64,000 nt of DNA from IGN2 sp964639955 (GCA_964639955.1 CAZXGJ010000006.1:1-64000), one strand, 5' to 3'. Counted from the stretch's first letter, positions 7,701-15,827 are shown. The notes: generated by a model not told the origin, from the sequence alone. Numbers and translations: made by a program.

Positions 7701-10316
7701 CTAATTTAAATTACCAAGTATCTCTTTCAGCTTCCTCAAATTCTCCTGCCAGTCTCTTTGCTTTGTTCTTTCCTTTTCAACAACTTCCGCCGGTGCGCCG
7801 CTAACAAACTTTTCGTTGGATAGTTTCTTTTCTATCCCAGCTAATAAACCTTCGAGACGAGTAATTTCTTTCTGCAGTCTTTGTCTTTCGATATCAAGAT
7901 CAATTAATCCTTCAAGTGGAACATATATTTCAGATGACTTCACGATTGCTGAAGCACTTGCTTTTGGCTTTGTAATATTATCGCCTGCCTTTAACTCTTC
8001 AACTTTTGCAAGCTTCTTTATGTAATCAATCTGCCGTTCACTGACTTCATTTGTTTTCAACAAAACATTAATCTTCTTTGATGGCGGGATATTCATCTCA
8101 CCACGGATATTACGGATTGCTGTTACAATATCTACAACCGTTTCCATTTCCTTATCAGCCTGTGGATTAATCAATTCGTTTTTCACTTTCGGAAATTCAG
8201 AAGTGGAAATACTCTCTCCGGCATTTCTCTCCTTAATCAATTGCCAGATTTCTTCAGTAACAAACGGCATAAACGGATGAACCATCTTCAACATATTTTC
8301 AAAGATTGAAAGTGCTCTCGATAAAACTGCAGATTTGATTTCTCCATTATCACCGTAGAGTCTGTTCTTTATCATTTCAACATACCAATCGCAGTAGTCA
8401 TTCCACACAAAAGAGTAAATTATCTTCGTTGCGTTGTTAATCTCAAAACTATCCATCGCATTGTTGAACTCAGCCAGTGTTTCGTTGAAGCGCGAGATTA
8501 TCCATTCATCTGCAAAATCTATATGAGAATCTTTCAACTTGTCATCTACTTTAATCTTTTCAGCATTCATCAAAAGGAATCTTCCAGCATTCCAGATTTT
8601 GTTAGAAAAGTTTCTACCAAAATCACATTTGTCAGCAGAAAAAAGTACATCCTGTCCGAGAGGTGCGAGGTAAAGAACAGTAAACCTTAAAGCATCCGCA
8701 CCGTATTCTTTAATTACATCGAGTGGATCGGGAGAGTTGCCGAGTGATTTGCTCATCTTTCTTCCCTGCAGATCGCGAATCACACTCGTAAAGTAAACGT
8801 TGCTGAAAGGAATGTCCTTCATAAAATGCATTCCAGCCATAATCATTCTCGCAACCCAGAAGAAAATTATATCCGGCGCTGTAACAAGAATTGATGTCGG
8901 GTAATAGTATTTTCTTTCCTCTTCCGTTCTGAAAATTGCGTGTGCCCAAATCCAGCTTGATGCCCAGGTGTCAAGCACATCTTCATCCTGAGTATAATTT
9001 TCAATGTCTTTTGGCGGATCAACTTCGCAGTAAATTTCTTTGGTTTTTTTGTGATACCAGACAGGAATTCTGTGTCCCCACCAAAGCTGACGAGAAATAC
9101 ACCAGTCGCTTATGTTTTCCATCCAGTGGAAATATGTTTTCTCCCAATGAGCAGGATAGAATTTTACTTTTCCTTTTTTCACCACATCAATAGCCGGCTT
9201 TGCAAGTTCCGACATCTTCATAAACCATTGTTCGGAGAGATATGGCTCAATCGGAACACCACCTCTTTCGGAGTAACCGACTTTGTTCTGGTAATCTTCA
9301 ACCTTTTCCATCAAACCATTCTGCTCAAACCACTCAACAACTTTCTTTCTTGCTTCGAAGCGATCCAACCTTTGCAGCCAATCGGGAACGTTTTTATTTG
9401 TTGTTGCATCGGGATTAAAGATGTTTACAATTTCTAGTTTATGTCGCTGACCCATATCGTAATCATTCACATCGTGTGCAGGAGTAACTTTAACTGCACC
9501 CGTTCCGAATTCCATATCAACATATTCATCTGCAAAGATCGGGATCTCTCTTCCAACTATTGGCAGTTTTACTTTTTTTCCAATAAGATTTTTGTATCGC
9601 TCATCATTCGGATTTACTGCAACGCCTGTATCACCGAGCATTGTTTCAGGTCGTGTTGTTGCAACAACAATATATTTATCCATTCCCACAACCGGGTAAC
9701 GGAAGTACCAGAGTTTCCCGTTTACTGTTCTGTATAGAACTTCTTCATCGGAAATGGCTGACTTGTTTGCAGGATCCCAGTTAACCATCCTGTAGCCGCG
9801 GTATATTTTTCCTTCCTTGTAAAGATCAACGAAAGCTTTAATCACTTCGCCGTAGTAGTCTTCATCCATTGTGAAGCGTTCACGACGCCAGTCGCAGCTT
9901 ACGCCAAGCTTCTTCAACTGCTGAATAATTATTCCGCCGTATTCTTTTCTCCACTCCTGGCAGTGCTTAAGAAATTCTTCGCGACCGATTTTATATTTAT
10001 CAATTCCCTTCTCTTTGAGGAACTTTGTTACTTTTGTTTCTGTGGCGATTGATGCGTGGTCTGTTCCCGGAACCCAGCAGGAGTTGAAACCCTGCATTCT
10101 TTTCAGCCGGATGTAAACATCCTGAATTGTGTTGTTGAGGATATGACCCATCGTAAGCATCCCGGTAATATTCGGCGGAGGAATTGCAATCGTGAATGGC
10201 GGTTTTTCATTTGGCTCTGAGTGAAAGAGTTCGTTATCGAGCCAGTATTTGTACCACTTATCCTCAGTCTTTGAAGGATCGTATGCTTTGGGTATTTCGC
10301 GTTTGTTATCGGTCAT
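7701..10316 (-). CDS. valS: valyl-tRNA synthetase
   Basis: An 871-residue class I aminoacyl-tRNA synthetase that charges tRNA-Val in the cytosol. The ATP-binding HIGH-type motif appears as TMGH near residues 55-58, after the conserved PPPNITG. The KMSKS loop is present near residue 520 (GRKMSKSLG). The connective editing domain lies between them. A C-terminal coiled coil with LIDLDIERQRLQKEI is typical of ValS. Length is normal. Its start lies only 16 bases after the stop of the NYN gene, leaving no room for a promoter of its own. Two extra copies of its 5' end lie upstream at 11085-11213 and 12555-12728. Confidence 0.98.
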   Translation of the reverse strand: MTDNKREIPKAYDPSKTEDKWYKYWLDNELFHSEPNEKPPFTIAIPPPNITGMLTMGHILNNTIQDVYIRLKRMQGFNSCWVPGTDHASIATETKVTKFLKEKGIDKYKIGREEFLKHCQEWRKEYGGIIIQQLKKLGVSCDWRRERFTMDEDYYGEVIKAFVDLYKEGKIYRGYRMVNWDPANKSAISDEEVLYRTVNGKLWYFRYPVVGMDKYIVVATTRPETMLGDTGVAVNPNDERYKNLIGKKVKLPIVGREIPIFADEYVDMEFGTGAVKVTPAHDVNDYDMGQRHKLEIVNIFNPDATTNKNVPDWLQRLDRFEARKKVVEWFEQNGLMEKVEDYQNKVGYSERGGVPIEPYLSEQWFMKMSELAKPAIDVVKKGKVKFYPAHWEKTYFHWMENISDWCISRQLWWGHRIPVWYHKKTKEIYCEVDPPKDIENYTQDEDVLDTWASSWIWAHAIFRTEEERKYYYPTSILVTAPDIIFFWVARMIMAGMHFMKDIPFSNVYFTSVIRDLQGRKMSKSLGNSPDPLDVIKEYGADALRFTVLYLAPLGQDVLFSADKCDFGRNFSNKIWNAGRFLLMNAEKIKVDDKLKDSHIDFADEWIISRFNETLAEFNNAMDSFEINNATKIIYSFVWNDYCDWYVEMIKNRLYGDNGEIKSAVLSRALSIFENMLKMVHPFMPFVTEEIWQLIKERNAGESISTSEFPKVKNELINPQADKEMETVVDIVTAIRNIRGEMNIPPSKKINVLLKTNEVSERQIDYIKKLAKVEELKAGDNITKPKASASAIVKSSEIYVPLEGLIDLDIERQRLQKEITRLEGLLAGIEKKLSNEKFVSGAPAEVVEKERTKQRDWQENLRKLKEILGNLN

Positions 10317-10332
10317 CTGATATTGCCTAACA

Positions 10333-10953
10333 TTATTTCCAACTCTCTGGTCTTTTTAAAACATATCCGTTTTTAAGAGTTACTTCATCAGGGAATTGAG
10401 AATCTTTAAATTTTATTTCGTGATTATTCAATGAAAGAAAATTGGTTGCTCTTTGCTTCAGATCGTATGAAAATCGTGCTGGTGGAAAGTAAACAAAAAT
10501 CTTATGAGCAGGTTTTAATTCATTAATAAATTCAATTGGCGGAATTAAATCACTATCGGCTGAAACTAAAACAGAAATATCGCATTGATCTAAAACTACA
10601 TCCCGAATCATCTGGACTGCAATATGTACATCTGTTTCTTTCTCCTCAAAAGTGTTGATTATTTGATTATTATAACTAATAGTTTTTTCGAGAAATTTAC
10701 CTAGGAACAAATGAAACTTAGGATTTAGTTTATTAGCAGATAAAAACAAATCCTGCCGGTCTTGTTTACCCCTCGCTTTTTGAATAGCAGAGAAATAATT
10801 TACTCTAATCAAATCCTGATGGGGGCGTACAAATTGTTCACAAAATTTAACGAGGTCTAACCAATAATACTTCCGCCAGTTTTTACTCCTGAGACCGAAG
10901 TAAAGATTAAAACCATCTATATAAAAGATAATTCTTTGCTTTTTGCTTCCCAT
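10333..10953 (-). CDS. NYN-domain (PIN-like) putative ribonuclease
   Basis: A 206-residue NYN-domain protein of the LabA/limkain type, a PIN-like fold that usually cuts RNA. The first acidic metal ligand is in FYIDGFNLYF (D13), and the core acidic site is VSADSDLIPPIEF, with Asp residues matching the NYN active centre. Families like this occur in RNA turnover and in defence or toxin loci. It is directly upstream of valS (16 bases) and probably cotranscribed with it. It appears to have been placed between valS and its old promoter. Its own promoter and a structured leader lie at 10970-11050. The target RNA is unknown. Confidence 0.85.
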   Translation of the reverse strand: MGSKKQRIIFYIDGFNLYFGLRSKNWRKYYWLDLVKFCEQFVRPHQDLIRVNYFSAIQKARGKQDRQDLFLSANKLNPKFHLFLGKFLEKTISYNNQIINTFEEKETDVHIAVQMIRDVVLDQCDISVLVSADSDLIPPIEFINELKPAHKIFVYFPPARFSYDLKQRATNFLSLNNHEIKFKDSQFPDEVTLKNGYVLKRPESWK

Positions 10954-10969
10954 AAAATTTTGAAAACTC

Positions 10970-11036
10970 TAAAAATAAAGAAGCCCCTCTGCAATTGAGG
11001 GGCTAACGCAGGACTTTCTCATCCTGCGGGGGTAAA
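10970..11036 (-). ncRNA. putative small RNA or attenuated leader of the NYN-valS transcript
   Basis: On the minus strand a promoter-like TATATTTGC (11043-11050) is followed by two hairpins. The first (11028-11007) has a 7-bp stem CGCAGGA/TCCTGCG with loop TGAGAAAG. The second (11004-10982) has an 8-bp stem AGCCCCTC/GAGGGGCT and is followed by TCTTTATTTTT, a good intrinsic terminator. Transcription would give an RNA of about 65 nt, or read through into the NYN gene that starts 17 bases further on. No known riboswitch class is recognised. Confidence 0.5.
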
Positions 11037-11042
11037 GACAAT

Positions 11043-11050
11043 GCAAATAT
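11043..11050 (-). promoter_or_regulatory. Bacteroidota-type promoter -7 element for the NYN-valS unit
   Basis: On the minus strand this reads TATATTTG followed by C, a full match to TAnnTTTG. The surrounding TTTCCTATATTTGCATT closely resembles the promoter in front of the truncated valS copy at 11241-11250. Confidence 0.55.
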
Positions 11051-11084
11051 AGGAAAATAAACCGTTGCCTTGCAATACATGATA

Positions 11085-11213
11085 TTAAATCTTTTGATCT
11101 ATAAATATATTTTTCGTCGAATTAAGCTCATTATCGAGCCAGTATTTATACCATTTATCCTCTGTCGTTGAAGGATCGTATGCTTTTGGAATTTCGCGTT
11201 TAGTATCTGTCAT
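11085..11213 (-). pseudogene. truncated extra copy of the valS 5' end (codons 1-30)
   Basis: The minus-strand frame from ATG at 11213 translates to the first 30 residues of ValS with two changes (N4T, K16T; 28 of 30 identical). It ends the match after ...YWLDNEL, runs 12 unrelated residues (NSTKNIFIDQKI) and stops. The HIGH motif and everything after it are absent, so it cannot be a synthetase. A valS-like leader and a promoter (11241-11250) remain in front. The DNA differs at several synonymous sites, so it is a diverged copy rather than a recent assembly duplicate. Confidence 0.88.
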
Positions 11214-11240
11214 CAATTTTATGATTTATCGAATTTGAAA

Positions 11241-11250
11241 TGCAAATATA
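11241..11250 (-). promoter_or_regulatory. promoter of the truncated valS copy
   Basis: Minus-strand TATATTTGCA, a full TAnnTTTG match, lies 27 bases before the ATG of the truncated valS copy. It is probably the ancestral valS promoter or a copy of it. Confidence 0.55.
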
Positions 11251-11277
11251 AGAAATTAAGAGAGTAAGAGTGAGATT

Positions 11278-11292
11278 TCCGCCAGAGGCGGA
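11278..11292. repeat. short palindrome TCCGCC-AGA-GGCGGA
   Basis: A 15-base perfect inverted repeat in the non-coding stretch 11251-11440, among GAGTAAGAG-like words. The remainder of that stretch has no gene-like frame. Confidence 0.55.
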
Positions 11293-11440
11293 TCAACCTA
11301 TTGCTGAAAGAGTATGAGTAAGAGTTTAGAACAATTGATTTATCGCTGAATTGATTTATTGCTGTGGGAAAAGTCATTGTGAGCGACCTGCTCGCCGAAG
11401 TATCAACGAATATGGGAGCGAAACAATCCAGTTTGAATGG

Positions 11441-11851
11441 TCAATCAGAGATTTGTTTTTCAGCCCAGGTTTTGAATCGCTCTAAGTATTTAAATAGCTT
11501 TTCAATATCTTCTTTATCATAAATTTGTCCACTATATGAGACGGATGTTTTATGCGCTATCAATCTTTCAAGCTGATTTAGTGCACTGTCTTTTGTTTCG
11601 GAACCCGGAACTAAATTCTCCAACAATCTTACCACTTCCTGATGGTCATCTCCTTTACTCTTTACTCCGCCATATTTAATAGTTACAGAGTCAGCATAAG
11701 CTATTGCAGAATGTACTATTAAAACTCCCGAAGCATTCCATCGCCCGGAGTTTTTCTCAGCCATAGCACCCAGGTAAAATCCATCAGCTATTTTTTTATA
11801 CTGAATAAACTGAGATTTATCAACACTTACTTTTTTAGATTTTCTTGGCAT
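11441..11851 (-). CDS. HEPN-like toxin partner of an MNT/HEPN pair
   Basis: A 136-residue, all-alpha protein. The central segment NASGVLIVHSAIAYADSVTIKYGG matches the HEPN pattern found C-terminal to, or next to, minimal nucleotidyltransferases. A Lys/Arg-rich N-terminus precedes it. Its start overlaps the end of the nucleotidyltransferase gene by 17 bases, so the two are translationally coupled. In such pairs the HEPN protein is usually the RNase toxin; here a clear R-x4-H catalytic motif is not obvious (the nearest is RLIAHK), so activity is uncertain. The pair sits between two truncated valS copies. Confidence 0.65.
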   Translation of the reverse strand: MPRKSKKVSVDKSQFIQYKKIADGFYLGAMAEKNSGRWNASGVLIVHSAIAYADSVTIKYGGVKSKGDDHQEVVRLLENLVPGSETKDSALNQLERLIAHKTSVSYSGQIYDKEDIEKLFKYLERFKTWAEKQISD

Positions 11852-12461
11852 TTAACAATTTCTCTATCGGGTTTCCAAAAATTAATTTGCCTTCTTTAAT
11901 TATTTCACTGACGGGGGGTTTGTCATTTTTCGCTCGTTTAATAAAGTCATTTACTGTTATATAAAAGGGGGCGACATTCACGAAATATTTTTTGTGTATC
12001 AGTGATTGTAACGCAAACACTGTTTCTTCCAGCTGTTTCTTATTATTTGTACTATCATAAATAATGCACAAATCCATATCACTTTCTGCCACTTCTTCTT
12101 TGCGGGCAACACTGCCAAACAAATATACGCTATTACATTTGCTCTTTAGCTTCTTCCTTATCTCCTTAAATATGACTCCTGCAAATTCGCTTTCGATCTG
12201 TAAAAGCGGAATAATGCCCTGCTTTACAAGGAAGTGTTCCCTGTTAAGAGAAAACAGATGATCTCTTCCGCCGCGAATTCTTGTGACGATACCTATGTCT
12301 TCCAAATCGTTTAGAGCGATAAAGCAATTTTTCACGGTAATACCGGCAACCCGCGCTACTTCCCGACCTGATATTCCGACCGCATATTTGTTTAATGCAC
12401 GTAAAACAGCAACATTCGACCAGCGGGAGAATATTTCGTCTAATACTTTATTTACAACCAT
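11835..12461 (-). CDS. winged-HTH minimal nucleotidyltransferase (antitoxin-like)
   Basis: A 208-residue protein. Residues 1-75 form a winged helix (ISGREVARVAGITVKNCFIALNDLEDIGIV). A DNA polymerase beta-like nucleotidyltransferase follows, with YLFGSVARKEEVAESDMDLCIIYD at about 113-136, where GS and DxD are the catalytic signature. Such MNT proteins inactivate partner HEPN toxins by AMP transfer in MntA/HepT-type systems. The wHTH suggests it also represses its own promoter. Two matching operator-like repeats overlap the promoter at 12470-12514. The HEPN gene follows with a 17-base overlap. Confidence 0.82.
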   Translation of the reverse strand: MVVNKVLDEIFSRWSNVAVLRALNKYAVGISGREVARVAGITVKNCFIALNDLEDIGIVTRIRGGRDHLFSLNREHFLVKQGIIPLLQIESEFAGVIFKEIRKKLKSKCNSVYLFGSVARKEEVAESDMDLCIIYDSTNNKKQLEETVFALQSLIHKKYFVNVAPFYITVNDFIKRAKNDKPPVSEIIKEGKLIFGNPIEKLLNAKKI

Positions 12462-12469
12462 AATTTAAT

Positions 12470-12514
12470 TGTTCCCTTTGGGGTACATATGTCCCCTTTT
12501 GGGTTACAAATATA
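12470..12514 (-). promoter_or_regulatory. promoter with two operator repeats for the MNT/HEPN pair
   Basis: Minus-strand -7 element TATATTTG at 12514-12507 is followed at once by two similar sites: GTAACCCAAAAGGGGACA (12507-12490) and GTACCCCAAAGGGAACA (12486-12470). Each contains a CCC-AAA-GGG inverted repeat. They start about 20 bp apart, two helical turns, over the expected transcription start. They are probable binding sites for the wHTH antitoxin. Confidence 0.6.
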
Positions 12515-12554
12515 AATAAAAAATTATCCGGGGAAAAGAAAAATTATCTTCCTG

Positions 12555-12728
12555 TTACACGGTTATAACAGCTTGAAGAACAATCGGCGGAGGAATTGCA
12601 ATTGTGAATGGCGGTTTGTCGTTTGGCTCTGAGTGAAAGAGTCCGTTATCGAGCCAGTATTTGTACCACTTATCCTCTGTTTTTGAGGGAGCGTAAGCTT
12701 TAGGTATTTCTTGTTTATTGTCCGTCAT
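12555..12728 (-). pseudogene. truncated extra copy of the valS 5' end (codons 1-48)
   Basis: The minus-strand frame from ATG at 12728 encodes the first 48 residues of ValS with four changes (R6Q, D13A, E29G, E37D; 44 of 48 identical). It breaks off right after PPP, just before the HIGH motif, then runs nine unrelated residues to a stop. A weakened promoter-like TATATTTAC lies upstream near 12759-12767. Together with the copy at 11085 and the intact gene this makes three valS 5' ends in 2.5 kb, separated by unrelated cargo. Confidence 0.9.
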
Positions 12729-12818
12729 TAATTTTCAGGTAATTCATTTTTTGAGGGGTAAATATAAGGCAAATTGCAGAGTAGGTTTTCAATCAATACT
12801 AAGTATTAAAATTAAATT

Positions 12819-13853
12819 TTAACTATTTATTAATACTAGGAGAGCATTAACTCTGTTTTCTCTGTATTCTCCTTTATCACTAAAGAGAGTTTGGTTTAAG
12901 ATTCTGCTTATTCTTTTATTATTATTGGCAACTTTTTGTATTGAATCAAATTTTTGAATCATAGTATGCTCACGTTTCAAGAACCAATCGCTAAGAATGT
13001 TAGTGTACCTATCAGGAAATATTTTAAAATTTGAACTATTATTTATAAATGTAAACTTATCCATAAAATCTGGCTTTGAAATAGAGTTGATTATGTCCAA
13101 TAGTAAATTCATTGTTTGACTTTCTTCAGATAGAAAATTCCAAAGTTCATCCGCTAGCAATACTTCATTTGGATCAAAAAATTTCTTAAAATCTATCCCA
13201 TAATTAAAAAATCTATTTTTATCGAACCCACAACTCTCCTCAGATAAAGGATCAAATGGAAAACCTAAATAGTAATAGATTTCTTTATTAGGATATTTGT
13301 TTTTGAGTGCAGCCTTTGCATATAGGATTTTCTCTTTTTCACCTTTAAATACACCACTATTAGGTTTAACAGTTTTTAATTCAATCGCGACTATTTTATC
13401 TTCATCTTCAAAATAAACATCTGCAGTAAAATTTGGTATCCGAATTATATTTTCATGATCTTCTGTTAATAGCGAATTATTTTCGAGATTTAGGTTAGGT
13501 AGTTGATCTTTATTTTTTAATGCTGTAATAATTTCGTTTATTTTCTCTTGTTGAGAAGAGTTAATTAACAAATCATTAAATTCTCTCTTTTCCCCATCGC
13601 AAAGTATTTGCGCAGTTTTTTCAAAAAATGATTGCCCAAGCGTTGTATTTAAGCCATGCATCCAACTTGCAAGACTTACGAAAATTGGTATGTTAGTAAC
13701 ATTTTGTTCTAATTTTAACTTAAATGCCTCTAGAAAAGCCTTATGAAAGGGTGCATTTCTGTTATCAGAAGCATCTTCAGGAAAGTTGTCAAACCTTGAT
13801 TTAAGAGTTTTAATAACCTCTAGAGCTATTCTTTCTTTTTTTAATTCTTCCAA
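12819..13853 (-). CDS. TdeIII-like type II restriction endonuclease
   Basis: A 344-residue protein resembling the TdeIII restriction endonuclease family. The N-terminal DASDNRNAPFHKAFLEAF segment is characteristic of it. A nuclease core follows with the acidic and lysine pattern ADVYFEDEDKIVAIELKTVKPN, matching PD-(D/E)xK (D...ELK). It would cut DNA at a site protected by the adjacent methylase. The start is a TTG two bases after the methylase stop, with no visible ribosome-binding site. Translational coupling would therefore delay endonuclease synthesis. The recognition site cannot be inferred from sequence alone. Confidence 0.8.
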   Translation of the reverse strand: MEELKKERIALEVIKTLKSRFDNFPEDASDNRNAPFHKAFLEAFKLKLEQNVTNIPIFVSLASWMHGLNTTLGQSFFEKTAQILCDGEKREFNDLLINSSQQEKINEIITALKNKDQLPNLNLENNSLLTEDHENIIRIPNFTADVYFEDEDKIVAIELKTVKPNSGVFKGEKEKILYAKAALKNKYPNKEIYYYLGFPFDPLSEESCGFDKNRFFNYGIDFKKFFDPNEVLLADELWNFLSEESQTMNLLLDIINSISKPDFMDKFTFINNSSNFKIFPDRYTNILSDWFLKREHTMIQKFDSIQKVANNNKRISRILNQTLFSDKGEYRENRVNALLVLINS

Positions 13854-13855
13854 TT

Positions 13856-15454
13856 CTATATTTCTTTCAAATGAAAAATTATTTCCGAATAAGCCCCTTT
13901 ATCCTTTTCTGTTCTGTTAAGAACAGGGCGTTTGAATTGATTTACTATTTTCATTCCTGCTTTTTCAGCAATTATAGGATATAAATTGGACTTATCATTA
14001 GCTACAAGAAAAACGTTATAATCTTTTACAAGATATTTCTTCAGATTTAATAATGATTTACAAATTCCATCAACATAAGCTTCGCGTGCTGCTTTGCCTT
14101 TCCCTTTAAACATTGCTCCAATTTCTAATTCATCTCTTCTTTTAAATCCGAAAAGATCATAAGCATAAGCGTGCTGATCATGATAATCAATTAACCCTAC
14201 GTATGGAGGGCTTGAAAAAATTCCGTTTATCTTTTTCTTTTTAACTAATGTTGCAAGCTTCTTATCAACTTTATTTAATTCTTCAACCAGATCAATTTCT
14301 TTACTGTCACCTGTTAAACAAACTTGTTTTGTGTTTGTTTTAAGTTGATTGTACTCAATTAATCTTTCCACTGTATCTGTCGTATATGTTTCCCACCATC
14401 TGAGAATTGAAAATAAAGGTTTACATATTTTGCCATGCTTGTGACAATAATACGTTTTATTTATTGGATCAACTAGTGTGGCTAAATCCGCATGAGTTGT
14501 AGCCCTGCAAGATCGAACAGTTCTGCTTAAAATAAGTTTTAGTAGGTCTTTTGTACTTGAATTTCTCAATCGCTTTATTTTTGAGTAAACAAATTCAATC
14601 TCATCTCTAACGTGTTGAAAAAACCATCTGTCAAGAAAAGAACCTGAAGTTTTTTGCTCAAGAATTATATCATATTTTTTTACCAAATTCAGATAAACCG
14701 GAAGAAATAGTTCTTCTTTTTCCTTCCCATACTTTTCTTCATTAATCTGCCCACGATTGAGTTTATATTTATACTCAGGATTCGGGAAATATTTGTTATT
14801 AAAAGTATTTAATTCCTTTAAAAGCTCTTCTTCAAATTCCAGACTACTATGCTGTTTTAAAAATTTCTTCAATTCGAGTGTAATTACTTTTGTATGATGC
14901 AGAACATCTTGTATATCATAATCGGCGATTTTACAATTTGAAATAAACGAATTGAAATAAGAAATGTCTATCCCAATTGCATGTATTCCCAATTCATTTG
15001 CCTGGACCAAAGTTGTGCCACTTCCACAAAATGGATCGAGAACTATATCGCCTGGTTGGAAATAAACTTCTTTCTTGAAGTCATCCGTATGATTGTCTAA
15101 GAAATACTCTACTAATTGCGGAATGAACTTTCCTTTATATGGATGAAGACGATGAACGTGCTTGGTTGTTTCAGCTTCTTTATATTGATCAAATGACAAC
15201 GCCCAATTTAAATCATCACCAAGCTTGTTCTTATAATTTATTTCTCTCTGACCGTTATAAGAATTGTAATATTCAAGTAACTCCTTTTTGGAAATGTACG
15301 CCTCCCCGTTTTCACCATATTTACGAATTCTCCCATAGTTGATAAGGTAAGAAATATTTGATGTGGTTACATTCTTCTTTAAATGCTCTGATGCCCAAGC
15401 ACTCGCTTCTTTTAAAGTTAAAAAATCGCCGGGTTCAAATAATCTTAATTGCAT
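13856..15454 (-). CDS. DNA methyltransferase of a type II restriction-modification system
   Basis: A 532-residue DNA methylase. A MerR/excisionase-like HTH occupies residues about 10-70 (LTLKEASAWASEHL ... YISKKELLEYY). The S-adenosylmethionine motif DPFCGSGTT is near residue 141, and the catalytic SPPY motif is near 412 (GIFSSPPYVGLIDY). SPPY is typical of N4-cytosine and some N6-adenine amino-methyltransferases. The order motif I then motif IV, with a long insert between, sets it apart from beta-class enzymes. It is the first gene of the two-gene operon with the TdeIII-like nuclease. Confidence 0.88.
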   Translation of the reverse strand: MQLRLFEPGDFLTLKEASAWASEHLKKNVTTSNISYLINYGRIRKYGENGEAYISKKELLEYYNSYNGQREINYKNKLGDDLNWALSFDQYKEAETTKHVHRLHPYKGKFIPQLVEYFLDNHTDDFKKEVYFQPGDIVLDPFCGSGTTLVQANELGIHAIGIDISYFNSFISNCKIADYDIQDVLHHTKVITLELKKFLKQHSSLEFEEELLKELNTFNNKYFPNPEYKYKLNRGQINEEKYGKEKEELFLPVYLNLVKKYDIILEQKTSGSFLDRWFFQHVRDEIEFVYSKIKRLRNSSTKDLLKLILSRTVRSCRATTHADLATLVDPINKTYYCHKHGKICKPLFSILRWWETYTTDTVERLIEYNQLKTNTKQVCLTGDSKEIDLVEELNKVDKKLATLVKKKKINGIFSSPPYVGLIDYHDQHAYAYDLFGFKRRDELEIGAMFKGKGKAAREAYVDGICKSLLNLKKYLVKDYNVFLVANDKSNLYPIIAEKAGMKIVNQFKRPVLNRTEKDKGAYSEIIFHLKEI

Positions 15455-15526
15455 ATTCCAAAGTTAATAATTTACATAGATGATCATTCCTAAATTAAAA
15501 AAATCAGAAGTAAGAAGTAAGCGCAG

Positions 15527-15545
15527 ATTCCGGACAAGCCGGAAT
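15527..15545. repeat. short palindrome ATTCCGG-N5-CCGGAAT
   Basis: Inverted repeat with 7-bp arms and loop ACAAG in the non-coding stretch 15455-15725. It is of the same general class as the palindromes around the dinB-like gene. Confidence 0.55.
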
Positions 15546-15612
15546 GACAGTCCGGTTTTCTCTCACAGTGCGACCGTGATAGCCAGGCAAAAATTCGTGG
15601 GTAATAAACTTT

Positions 15613-15700
15613 AATGGAACACTGATTTAACTGATTAAACTGACTTGCACTGAATTAAATTTGCGATCATCCGTTTAATCTGCGTCATCTGCGTTCCATT
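15613..15700. repeat. 88-bp imperfect palindrome upstream of hipBST
   Basis: It begins AATGGAAC and ends with the exact complement GTTCCATT. The interior (TGATTTAACTGATTAAAC ... CCGTTTAATCTGCGTCATCTGC) is also partly self-complementary. A related element with the same ends lies at 17308-17397 on the far side of the hipBST genes. Confidence 0.7.
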
Positions 15701-15725
15701 TCATTTTTTAGCTTAAGAAACTATT

Positions 15726-15824
15726 TACAACCGTTCAGGTATATTTAAAAAATAATCCTTGCTTTTATACCCGTAAAGGTATAATTTTGAGTAAAGATTA
15801 ATAAATAACACCCGTACAGGTATA
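15726..15824 (+). promoter_or_regulatory. three HipB operator-like sites and promoter
   Basis: Three copies of an 18-bp site start 40-41 bp apart. Site 2 (15766-15783) is TATACCCGTAAAGGTATA, a perfect TATACC-N6-GGTATA inverted repeat. Sites 1 (15726-15743) and 3 (15807-15824) keep the GGTATA arm and most of the rest. A -7 element TAATTTTG (15782-15789) overlaps site 2, and site 3 ends three bases before hipB. Autorepression by HipB is inferred. Confidence 0.75.
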
Positions 15825-15827
15825 ATA

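Noticed and set aside
10982..11028. T-box or hammerhead-type element
   Set aside because: The hairpins lack the T-box anti-terminator and specifier layout and the CUGAUGA/GAAA ribozyme core.
11085..12728. valS fragments as functional leader peptides or decoys
   Set aside because: They contain 28-48 residues of ordinary synthetase sequence and end at different points, which fits displaced gene ends better.
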